A stretch of 64,000 nt of DNA from Mactra quadrangularis (taxonomy: Eukaryota; Mollusca; Bivalvia; Venerida; Mactridae), in the NCBI GenBank assembly GCA_025267735.1, contig CM046311.1, positions 30,361,399 to 30,425,398 of the forward strand. The letters are read 5' to 3'. Within the stretch, counting starts at the first letter, position 1; each line of letters starts with the position of its first letter. The translations under genes were made by a program, and so were the position numbers. Below the pieces are notes generated by a model. It was not told where the DNA came from. It did no database searches and was given only the letters and a program-made list of their open reading frames with translations. Positions 1-11,300 of this stretch are shown here, one piece after another.

Positions 1-739
1 ATGCTAGCAGGGGCGTAGCAAGAGCTTTTTAATGTGTACGCAGTATCCTAGGGGGTCAAGGGCATTCCTCCCCCTGAATTTGTTTTTACCTAGAAATTTA
101 AACCTTAAACTAGATTCGCAAAAGGTAAGTCCCATTGAAACGTAATTTTATTCTTCGTAAAATAATCGGAATTTAGTTATTTTTAGCAACATTAATTTTT
201 TCATGCGTTTCTAGATAAAAAGGAGGTTAACAAATCACGCATACTTTTGATTAAAAAGCCATATTTATGGTCTGCGCTTTGCATCTATGAACCATCGTAG
301 ATTTAAGAGTTACAATTAATCTCTTGTGAGGTTACATGGGTTATTGTGCCATCAGAGTATCAGTATTGTGTGTCACAAAATGTACTTGAAGTGGTTTATC
401 AAACGCGGTTGTAACCCTTGTATAAATGTATATATACGGTACATGCATGCTTGAAATCAAAGGAAGGCTTCATGACATATCCCTGTTGCAAAGGAAGTCC
501 TAAAATGGCGCCTGAATATGTCCGAGGTTATTCATAGTGAATGGCCGAGGAGTTCCGAATGTACAAATAGGCAATGACAAATGTTACTGTACCGTTACTG
601 AAGCCTGGAGTAAGATGAGTGTCGTGATTCTAAACAACCCAAACTCCCCGCAGCGGTAGCAACGCGTGACGTAACCGCTGTGAGGAGTTTTTAAACAACA
701 ATGTGTGATGAGGTTAAAGTTACAGGGTTTACATGGATG
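1..739. other. Intergenic, nothing recognised
   Basis: No convincing frame, splice pattern or repeat match to the rest of the window apart from the SINE-A duplication at its right edge. Confidence 0.5.
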
Positions 740-1046
740 CATTGTTTGTTTGGTTTAACGCTGTAGCAACTCATTGTATATGTCATATAACGGCGGTCAG
801 TCAATCTACTCAATTCTCCTGGAATGGCTAAATCTCTGGATTTAGCTGTTAACCAACTACTTAGCACACACTTTCGTCAGTGACTGACAACTGCCCAACA
901 TAATTAAAAATCATCGGTAGGAGGAAGAATGGCCGTAGAAATAATTACATGAACAAGCTCCACGAAAGTATGCCCCACCTGGGAATCGAACCCACGATCC
1001 CTCGATCAGTAGACTTGCGTGCTACCAACTGAGCTAGCCGGGCGGT
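740..1046 (-). repeat. SINE-A, full length
   Basis: The minus strand begins with a tRNA-Lys-like head (GCCCGGCTAGCTCAGTTGGT, then ...GGGTTCGATTCCCAGGTGGGGC). A conserved body follows (ATGATTTTTAATTATG, GTTGTCAGTCACTGACGAAA) and a tail TTGCTACAGCGTTAAACC. Target-site duplication ACATGGATG at 731-739 and 1049-1057. The tRNA-like promoter boxes are internal; it is not a tRNA gene. Confidence 0.8.
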
Positions 1047-1147
1047 ACACATGGATGTAGAGCCATTGCCTTAAAGAAGCATTATTTTAGTAATTTCTAT
1101 AAAAATGATAACAAAAAACAAGTTTATATAGACTCGATCTGCATCCA

Positions 1148-1653
1148 TAGGCGGATCCAGGATTTTAAGTTAGAGGGGGCGGAAAAATTCAAGTTAGAGG
1201 GGGCGTAAAATTAACAAGCAGAATAGGGTTTCAAGGGGCCGTAAGAGCCCCGAATGGTCCAAGGCAAAGCCCTGATTAGAGGTCTTGGTGACCGGCAGCT
1301 GCTGAAATTCCTGAGTTTTTGTTATTCTAAGGGATTCAGGCAAATTTCGAGAGCCTCAAATATCCTTTCCCAGGGTATACAATATGGAGCATTTAGATAT
1401 ATCATAAAATTTTCTAACAGCCGTTGGATCATGTTAAATGCATACAATAATGAGAAGGAATTGTTTTAAATTGTATGCTAGGTCATAGTATTTCTGTTCT
1501 CACAGTCTTGTAACTTGTTGCACGCATAGCGAGTGAAATTTTTTGACAAATATATATATTTTCCTATAACTATCATATTCATGATGAAAAAAAAACCTTA
1601 GCTTGGGCAATTTTAGGGGGGCATACGCCGGGTCCACCCCCCCCTTCCGCCTA
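1148..1653. mobile_element. Inverted-repeat element, TAGGCGGATCCA family
   Basis: Begins TAGGCGGATCCAGGATTTTA and ends CCCCTTCCGCCTA. Interior has GTTAGAGGGGGCGG repeats and a GACAAATATATA stretch shared with the copy at 25410. The 71-aa and 65-aa frames inside look random. Confidence 0.6.
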
Positions 1654-4004
1654 TGGCATCTGGGCAACATAAAATCTGGATTATTTTCATAATACATCAG
1701 AACAATATAGAATGATTAAGGAATAAAATATTTAGTAAAACGTATTATAATATGGACCCCTGTACTGTATCTTCAAACCTTAATTACCATTAAAAACAAT
1801 TGACCGTCGTTATCTTTGTATCAAGTTTGGTAAATTAGTAATATATAAAGTATTGTTTTAGGGTTATTTACATAAATGGGGTTGAATATTTATTTAGAAA
1901 AAAATGAAATATGATAACGTAGAAGAATAGAGTTTAACGATCCACAAAATAAGCTTATCTGAGATCTACTGTATTACATTTAAAATATATTATAGTTATT
2001 TAATCCATACATCGTATCTGTCAAGGATGATTGGTGTACAACCCCAATATAAATTATTGAATTCAAATCTTAATTTCAGAATAGTTAGAAGATCCCCTAT
2101 TAAGGATTTGATTGTTGATTAATAAATCAATCAATTGATCAATAATATAATTCAGACATGAAAATCTACAAAGCTGCCATTCCCTAATTCATTGTCTTTA
2201 GAATTCAACAGGTAAGGGTCGTGAAATTCTTTTATCATGTATACTCGATCCACATCTGGGCAGCATATCATCAAAATTAGTTTTATAATTTAACAAAACA
2301 ATAGAGAATAATTAAGGACAAAATCTTTATTAAATGCTTCATAATACGTATCATTGTAGCGTAACCTTAAAACTTAATGATAATAGAAGACGTTATTATA
2401 ATGCCATTATCTTTGTATCAAGTTGAGTTTAATGAAGAAGTAGAATGATAGGTTATTATACAGTTTACTGTACAACATGGAAATATATTTGGACTCGTAC
2501 ACAGCTTGAAAAGTCATATTAGACGAGCCTATAGGTGAGTTCAATATGACTTTTCAAGCTGTGTACGAGTATATATAATATTGTATCATATCCATTCTTA
2601 TCACCACCACCATCAATATAACCACTAAAAACACTACCACAAACACCATTTTCTATAAAAGCTTGGTCATTTTTAGAAGAAAATGTATTATTAATTCATG
2701 AATGTAGCGGCGAATAAATACCATTGCGTTTTGAGCGCTCGCATAGGTTGAATGTATTTATGGTATATTTTGTTTTACCAATCTGTTTCAAGAATAACGC
2801 TGCTATATAGTTTTATGTATTAAAATTGACAAAAAGCGTCATACTAGCTGTTGTTTTAATTATTCAACAAATTCGTGTAGAGTTATTTTCACAAAGATTT
2901 TTTGCGAAAAATAACTCATTTTTATTCTATTCACCCCTGCTCCCGCCCCCGACCAAAGTTTTTATTGCATTTTTGACGTTCCTTTTTTGCGATTTTCTGG
3001 ACCAATGTGTACGCAGCTGCGTATTCTGCGTACTGGTAGCTACGCGCCTGGCTAGTTGTAGTTTGATTGTCTCGTACAATTAGCACTCTGAAAAAGTCAC
3101 TTTTTCAAAGATAGATTTCCGTTTGTTTACTTGTAGTTGAAGTTGGTAAAGCCGCGACTTCTTCAATTACAATTTTATAATGTGATAGGTTATTCCATTA
3201 GTTTCCTCGTTAAATACGATCATACCATAATCAAAATGTCTGAATCTTGATGAAGATTTGTGAGGATACTAAGTACGTATTAAAGTTTAATGAAGTTTTC
3301 CATTGCCGAATTACTTGATTCTTTTTTTTGTTGGTGAAGGCATATCTCATGACCAGCATACACTTGGATGATTCTAGGGAATGCTCATTGTTTTTAAAAC
3401 AGGCATTTGAACACTGTCCATGGACATATACGTCGACGGACAGCCGCCTGCAATTACGTCAAATTTCGAGGTCGGGTATTAATTAATGGTGTCTTTGAAC
3501 AAAACAACGATTTTGTGCTCATACTTATACCGCAATTTTACATCTAGACAAGTCTGTGATATGTTTTGCATCTAATGGTGGATGTAAGACAAATCGTCTC
3601 CGTCCATGTTTACAATATAAATAAAAACATTTATATCAGTATGTATGGAAATGTGCATTTTATTGAAGGCTGTACTTATAGCATTAAGTTTATATTTGGT
3701 TCAAGAATATATTGACACAATTTTGTAAATACAAGATGTTGCTAGTCACGCAGAAAACCTGCTCACAAACAAATCATTCAATCTTCAAGTACCACAGTTC
3801 TTTCTGTAATAATGTTCTTCAAATTAGACATGTTCAACAAAATTATGTACTTAATGATATAATGGACATTGTTTTGAGGATAAAAATTGTTTTATGCAGT
3901 ATTGTTTGTGATAAACCTCCCATCAGTACCTGAATGCAGTGCTTTATTTCTGTTCAATGGGTTAAAATTCATACCTAATGCATAACTCATGGGTCAATAA
4001 TACT
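1654..4004. other. Intergenic, AT-rich
   Basis: Only the hairpin at 2493-2570 stands out. The short frames (for example 2826-3083) lack domain features and splice context. Confidence 0.5.
2493..2570. repeat. Perfect 28-bp inverted repeat (hairpin)
   Basis: Arms 2493-2520 and 2543-2570 are exact reverse complements (start ACTCGTACACAGCTTGAAAA) with a 22-base loop holding CCTATAGG. Confidence 0.8.
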
Positions 4005-4413
4005 AACACGAGCTGTCAGAAGAGACAGCATGCTCGATTTTTCTCAGTTAATCAGTGAATGGGTTTTAATAGTAAGGAGGAAGTAGTAATAATGAATAAG
4101 TATTCCAAGTTTGAGTTGAAAATCTTTGATGGCATATAAGTTTGTAAAAAACTTTAACCTTGAATTTGGATGTTTTCTGAGTAAAAAAGGAGAATAGCTC
4201 CTAAAACAGTGTACCAGGGTTATGGGCCTTTATAGTAAGGTGGAGGTAGTGATGATGAGTAAGTATTCCAAGTTTGAGTTGAATATCTTTGACAGTATTG
4301 AAGTTATTTAAATTTGTAAAAACTTTAACCTTGATTTGCAACGCCAACGCAAACGCAAAGCCGACGCCCGGGGACAGTATAAGCTCTCATTTTCTTCGAA
4401 AAGTCGAGCTAAA
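4005..4413 (-). mobile_element. Helentron-like non-autonomous element H1, copy 1
   Basis: One end AACACGAGCTGTCAGAAGAG is a hairpin (GCTGTC/GACAGC); the other is AAGTCGAGCTAAAA. Inside are two tandem units about 163 bp apart marked by AAGTATTCCAAGTTTGAGTT. The layout resembles pearl/Helentron-associated elements of bivalves (inference). Confidence 0.55.
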
Positions 4414-4489
4414 ACTCATTATCTGTATTTTTGATCTTGCCTTCTTATACTTTTAAGTTTGATAAAAGTAAGATATGTGATCTTATTTA

Positions 4490-4897
4490 GGCTATGCCAT
4501 ATCGGAATTTTGTTAAGTGTCCGCGTGCGTGTAGGTTTAAGAGTCCTCAATCAAATAAAATAAAAAAAATTGTAGGTAAAATTTTCTTAAATGATTCCGA
4601 TGTTCTGGTATTCGATACGACAATTTAATTCAGGGAAAATATTGTTCGGCAACGTCGTTATTCATCGTAAGCAATTTATCATATCCGCGTCATTAATACG
4701 ATATATATTTTACGTAAAAAAACGCTAGTCATTGTATAAATAAATTCAGACCATTGTTTCATATTATGAGGATTTTGTTCCATTGAAAAAATTAAAAATA
4801 TATTTGTGTTTCGTTTTTGGTTTGTGTTTATGTGAATAGGTACCAAGGTTTGTCAAATTTGAGTTGACGCTTAACAGAATTCCAATTTGGAATGGCC
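4490..4897. mobile_element. Harbinger-like MITE family 2, copy 1
   Basis: 408 bp, ends GGCTATGCCATATCGGAATT and AATTCCAATTTGGAATGGCC, TTA duplications at 4487-4489 and 4898-4900. Confidence 0.75.
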
Positions 4898-4900
4898 TTA

Positions 4901-7900
4901 CGCAATAAATCAAAATTCAACATACTCACAAATTTTGATCTTAGAGGTATAACTGTCATGAATTCATTTACATAAAATTTCATTAGAAATATATTCTTAA
5001 TTGTTTTATAAGAAAGAAAACAAATTTGTTACAGTACATTATTTATTCAACATTTAATTTTAACGTTTACAAAGAGTTATAAAAATATGAGATTTCTAAG
5101 GATATATAATTATACAGAAGGCCCATTATGGTCTTATATCGCTCACCTGAATAGAAACAACCATCTCTGTAATGCTTTAACAGGAATGTTTTTGGGGCAT
5201 AAATGAGACCTTCTGTACATTTTAAGGGTTTATTATGACCTGGTAATGAGATATTTACCTCACATAACCTATCATTAAAATCGTTTGATATTTCCTTTAA
5301 ATCTATTCTGACCAAGTTTGATAATAACTGGCACACAGATATGATCTCTGGAGTATGAAAAACGAATGATGCCGGACAATCAAACTTTCACAATAGCTCA
5401 CCATGATCACTTTGTGCTCAGGTGAGAGAATAACTATAAATAAAATAAGCAGGAGAGATGCGTGTAATATCATAAAAAAAGCTGTGGTATATATTAATCT
5501 CTGAAAAAATCAACAGAAATAAATCTAAATAATTCTAAATCTAAAGAACAAGCACTTTATAATGACTGGTAAAATAATGCACGATCATGAAGACATTAAT
5601 CAAAGGTACAAAATCAATGCTCTGTAATGAAATGAAACTGAACTTATTATATTCCACAATGGGTTAGTCCCCTTTGTAAACATCTTGGCATTTACACTGT
5701 CATTAAAGGGCGTTAACTCAATAAAACGATCAGTCCAGAAGGCACACGGAAATCAGCAGTAAATATTTAATTAATTTATCAATAACCATAATTCGCTATG
5801 GGTTAATCCCATCATTTTAAATTTGGCATGTACACTCACAGTTGCCAGACACAAATGTTCCTTATAATAGTACATACAGTACCCACCAAAAGTTTGGAGA
5901 CAAAAGAAATCCACTACAATTCTTGAATTTTGATGATTATTTTTGTTGAATAATTACTTTTAATATATTCAAGTATGGTTTGTGATAAAATGAAAACAAA
6001 GTTCATGAATGCAACACATAAGAAAATTCAGCATCCGACATCCTAAAGCCACCAAAATCGTGCTTATTGTATTTTTTTTCCAATAAAATAGCTTTTGTGC
6101 TATTTTTGTAGTCTCAGTTATGATTATAATGATAACCAAACAGTAAAGCAAAACTAAAAAGCATTTCAAAATGAACAGTTATCAAATTTTAGATAAACTC
6201 TATTCAGTTGACCTAAAACGTGAAAATGTCTCCAAACTTTTGGTGGGTACTGTACATATCAAATATAGAGATAAATAACCTGTAACGCCTATTTAACTGT
6301 CGTAGTCTTCATTATCGCAACACACTAGTTAATGGTCCTATTAGAAGGATTTTTCGTCTGGCAGCTGTGTATACAATGTAATCAAATGGCAAAACACCAA
6401 CGTCACAGAAGGCACATGGAAATCGGCAGTAAATGTTCAATTCTTTTCAATGACTTTTGCTACATAAACCCATGATGAAACACAGCAATGAAAAATTTAC
6501 ATAAATTCTTTTAAGTCATAAATTTAGTTAAAAAACTACCAATATTCAGTGAAAACCCTTAAGTAAGATTTTAGTAATTATGTCTCCATTATTGCTATCT
6601 AAATTAAGCATTATCTAGAAGACATGCAGCGTGTGTTCCTTAAGCTTTAAGTAACTTTTGTTTTACAAAAATGAAACATTTACATTTATTTTTTCTAAAG
6701 TTCTAAAAATACTGATTAAACCTGCTGTAACAAAAATAAAAACTTTTGTAGTTTAATTAATACTGAAAACTTTAAGTAACATTTGATTTTAAGTGGTAAG
6801 TGTCTAATTTCCTTCATGACATGGTGTGCTACTAAACCCAAATGACAAATAAATTAACGACCTCATAAGTATGTTGTTGGTTATAAGGTAAAATTATCAT
6901 CAGTTAGATAAAAAAACAATTTTAGGAATATGGCTATTAAATAGCATCAGTGTATCTTTAATTGAGGATATAGAAGATGTTCGTCAACTTTGGCTTAAGA
7001 TCAAGTTTTAGTTAATGGAGTTAGTTCAGAAAATATATTTCCATCAGTGGCATAACCATAAGTGAAATTGTTTTTAGTTCATCAGTTGAAATTAAAAAAA
7101 CATACCTTACACCAAAGTTAACTAATATTTTTTTGTTCATGATTGGTTCTGCGATTTGTTAAGGTATCCAACACAATTAATAACATGACGTTCTTTTCCA
7201 AGGTGGCATATTTTATAGTCTTTGAATCAAGTTTGAATATGAATTTTGTCAATGTCATAACAACTTAAATAGCCTTAGAATGATTATAAATATTATAAAT
7301 AGGTATTCACAATTTTAAACATACCCTAGTCTGCCATTTTAACATATTTTGTAAAGAGGGTAATATTGGACATACATTCACCAAAGAAAAGGCGGTCAGA
7401 AAATAATCATATACTTAAATACATAATACATAAATAATAATAAACAATTATCATATACAAAAATAAACAAATATAATACTTGACTAGGAAACAGAACATA
7501 CATTTTTTTATAAACAACATTTGGCGTGATAAGTAAGGAGGTGCTAACTATGGAGAACAATGTTCCAAAGTTTCTATATCTAACACTCAAAACATCCTCC
7601 ATAAAAAAGAAGCCATCTTGGATAAATACATTTCAAAAAGCACTTCAAGCAAAGAAAAATGACTCTAAAGCAAAATTGTTCAAATGAAATACAGTAATTA
7701 TTTTTAAGTAAACATAAGAATACAGCTTTTAGGTATTAAAAATTAAATTATTTCATAAAAGATTTGCAATAACTGTTGCTCACTTAAAATTGGAATAAAT
7801 TAAACAATTTTTGCAAAAATAGCTTAATTGCCATTTATATTGTTGATAACTGTATCAGAGAGGCTAGATGTACAAAATAACTACAAGTAATATTTCTCGT

Positions 7901-8382
7901 GAGATTCTATAATACCAATATATATATTTAATAAAGATTACAAAGCCCATCACAAATTAAAAAAAAAATCAAGTAAAGGGAGGTTACTCCATATAAAACA
8001 GTTTTTTAGTATTTACACTATCTTATATTGAGTTACATCCCTTTGAATACTAAAACTACAGTATATGAAGTTAATCTATAAAATAAATCTAAAATTGATC
8101 ACATTTGGCTGAGAGGATATATATAATAATAAATGTATATAAAATGTATATTAGAAATCATTAAATAAGATATTACAGTAAAGTTTCTCTTATTAGGACC
8201 ATCAAAATCAATGGTCTTCATAGCAGAGAGGTCTGAATTTCAGAATGGTTTTAATAAAGCGACATTTTTCATCTTAAATAAGGCATTTGTGACTTAAAAA
8301 TCCTTACAAATCCAACGATTTTCAAAAGTCAAGATGGTCTTAAAGCAGAACATTACTGTATTTTTTGACAGAAAATTAATCA
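4901..8382. other. Downstream flank of WDR38
   Basis: AT-rich. Holds one MITE and, on the minus strand at 5067-5336, an 89-codon frame with donor-like CAG|GTGAGC but no known domain. Nothing else coding is supported. Confidence 0.45.
5877..6252. mobile_element. Tc1/mariner-type MITE, copy 1
   Basis: Perfect 25-bp terminal inverted repeats beginning CAGTACCCACCAAAAGTTTG, flanked by TA duplications (5875-5876, 6253-6254). 376 bp, no transposase. The 66-aa frame inside is not a gene. Confidence 0.85.
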
Positions 8383-11300
8383 TCAGGTTAAAGCAAGAGT
8401 TAATCCTGCAGCACCAGACGCCACTAAAGCGCCACCTGGGGTAAAGGCACAATGTTGTACAGTATCTGTCTGCCCCTGGAATAAAAGAACGATAAAATCA
8501 ACGATCAAGACACATTATACGAACTGATATGGTATTTCAATTCAACTAGGTTACATTGGGCACAAAAGAGGTGGTATAAGCACTCTGGGTGAACTTAGGT
8601 TTGGCTACACCACACAGGGTTCATAGTCACATTATTTTCAGAAGGTAAACAAACAATTGTTTAAAGTAAAGTTTTTCCACCACCAACAGTCGGACTCCAC
8701 CACAAATAATTTCCTTGTGTAAGAAATTAACCTTTGATTGCTAATTTTACTTCATCCAGCAATAAATGGTTAAGCCGGGATTTGGAATTTCGTGTCCCGA
8801 AGGGAGTATGGGTTCAAATCCCTCCCGGAGTGGTTATACCCTTCCATGAAAATTTGACAATAATGTCAATTTTCCTCCATTGATTAGATTATATGGATAA
8901 GTTTCCGGCCTTGTGGAAGGGTAGCAGAGTACTGGTAATAGATAAGGGTCCAGGAAAGATTGGTTAGTTGCGCTTGATGCCTTAAAATGACCTAAATTGT
9001 GTTGACAACCAAGTGAAAAAATAAAAATAAATAAATGGTTAACCCACAAGGGTGATATAATTTTGTTGGGCCAATATGTCTGTTACACACAAAGAGAGTA
9101 AAAGACTTTTCTTTGAAGACTGGGGGAAGCTGTTTTGTTGATGCACATTCACCAACTTTACATTTATTACCCCTGGTGATCAGGCTGTTTGTGTCTGACC
9201 ACGGATAATAGCTGTAAAGTTGTTGAACCTGCATCAACAAAATACTTAGTACTACAAAATTCAATTAAAATTTAAAAATTACCTCTAATGTTTTGATACA
9301 AGATCCTGTCACAACGTCCCAGACTCTTATCGTATCATCATCACTAGCACTAGCCAGGTATATACCATCATTAGAGAATGATAAAGCTTGTACCCAACCT
9401 TCATGGCCTATCAATGTATGTATTAACTTCTTGTTTCGTGGATTCCATAACTTTACTGTCCTATCCCATGATCCTGAAGCCTGAGGTATAGATTTAACAA
9501 AATGTCACTAAGCATGCCATCAAAATGCACTTGGAACACCTAAACAATCCATTTAATAAATTATATCTTAAAGATTTGTGGGGTGTCCATTGTTTTTTGT
9601 TTGTTTGTTTGGGTTTAACGCAGTAGCAACACATTGTATAGGTCATATAATGGCGGTCAGTTAACCTACTCACTCCTGGAAACACTAAATCTCTGGATTT
9701 AGCTGTTATCCAACTACTAAGCGCATACTTTCGTCAGTGAAGGATAACTGCCCTACATAATTAAAAATCATTGGTAGGAGAGAGAATGGCCATAGAAATA
9801 ATTTCATGACCAAGCTCCACAAAAGTATGCCCCGCCCAGAGTGGAACCCACGACGCCTCAATCAGTAGACTTGCGTGCTACCAACTGAGCTAGCTGGGCG
9901 GCTTCTTGTTTTTTTGCTACATATGCTAGGCAAAGCAAAGGGGAATTACATAATAGTTATGCAAAATATTCCTTGTTGTAAACATACATGGCTTTGTTAA
10001 TACATTTCTTATGCTATATACATGTATGTGAATAAATATTCTTCAGCAATACCATTGATTAGTGTATATCAAATTTATGGACTAAAAGGAGACATTAATC
10101 ATTGCCTTTGCTTACTCTAACACATGTGGAAGCATTTTGTTCTGTCATGTGACGCAAAGGTGGCTCCAAAGTGACATCTATGCCTCAAGTTATAAGTAGG
10201 GAATAGCCAAGGAGTTATGATTTGAATACTAGCCAAATTAATTAAGTGCCATGACTCATGAGCTCTAAGGTACATTGGTCTGACTGGCCAACTCATTTGA
10301 CTTAATTTGCAAATAAAGTTATGTACAGAATGTGGAAAAAACATGAAAGAGAATCTGTTTGATCCAGAAAATGTTTGATCCAGCTTTTATGGCAAAATGG
10401 TCGCGTGTTAGAACATGAAAGGTTTTGGGTTCAATCCCAGCTAAGACTATGGATTTTTATGGGGTTACAAAGGATGCCCAATATACTAAATACTAGGATA
10501 AATTCTGTTAAGGAAAGTATGCACACATCAGAGGTATTATATATGCATCTTGTACTGCCTTGCATTCAAACAAATTTTAAGCTGACATGGAAAAGGGTCT
10601 GCTTACAAAACCGAAGTTTGTGGATTCAATTCGAGCTTTTACCTTTACTGGGTTACACAAAAATCAGGGGTAAACAGCATGTGTAACAACAATTTGAAAC
10701 AAAGGCTGTATATTACATGCTAAGATAAAATCATATAATTTTACATCGTAACAATATCCTGTAAATTACAAACAAAAAACAAATTACAAATAATATAAAC
10801 AAACTACTACCAGCATGCCATCTTTAGAGAAAGCCACAGCATGGACATTTCCTGTGTGACCATTTAATACAGCCACAGAATCTTTAGCATCATTACCACC
10901 AATAGTCCATAACCTCACTGTAAAATCCCAGGAACCAGTTGCCTGTAAGTTGATATATATATTAGCATAGTCACTGTAGAGATTGTTTTACAAATTATAA
11001 CCATGACTGTGGGCTTTAAAGGAGTCAGAATAATTAGGGACTTTAGTCAGTTATCTTTCCCTGAAAAAATCTGAAGCAATCCAATTGGTAAGTAGGTCCT
11101 TACAGTTGGAATGCTTGGATTTTATCATTTGGATCCTATGTAAGGATAACAAAATATTTCATCTAATATCTTACTTGTTAATGAAGTTATTAACAGAAGT
11201 GATCAAATTTAGATAGTTCTTTACCCCAAAAATAGTAAGTTTGAATTTCAAACAAATTTAATGATTAACAAAAAAGTTATTCAAGATTAATTTTTGCAAA

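Noticed and set aside
970..1044. tRNA-Lys-like sequence as a tRNA gene
   Set aside because: It is the head of SINE-A: the same body and tail follow in six copies, and the anticodon stem is altered.
10117..10344. 75-codon minus-strand frame in a WDR38 intron
   Set aside because: Would require an extra exon that breaks the continuous WD40 sequence joining 10811-10942 to 9283-9480.
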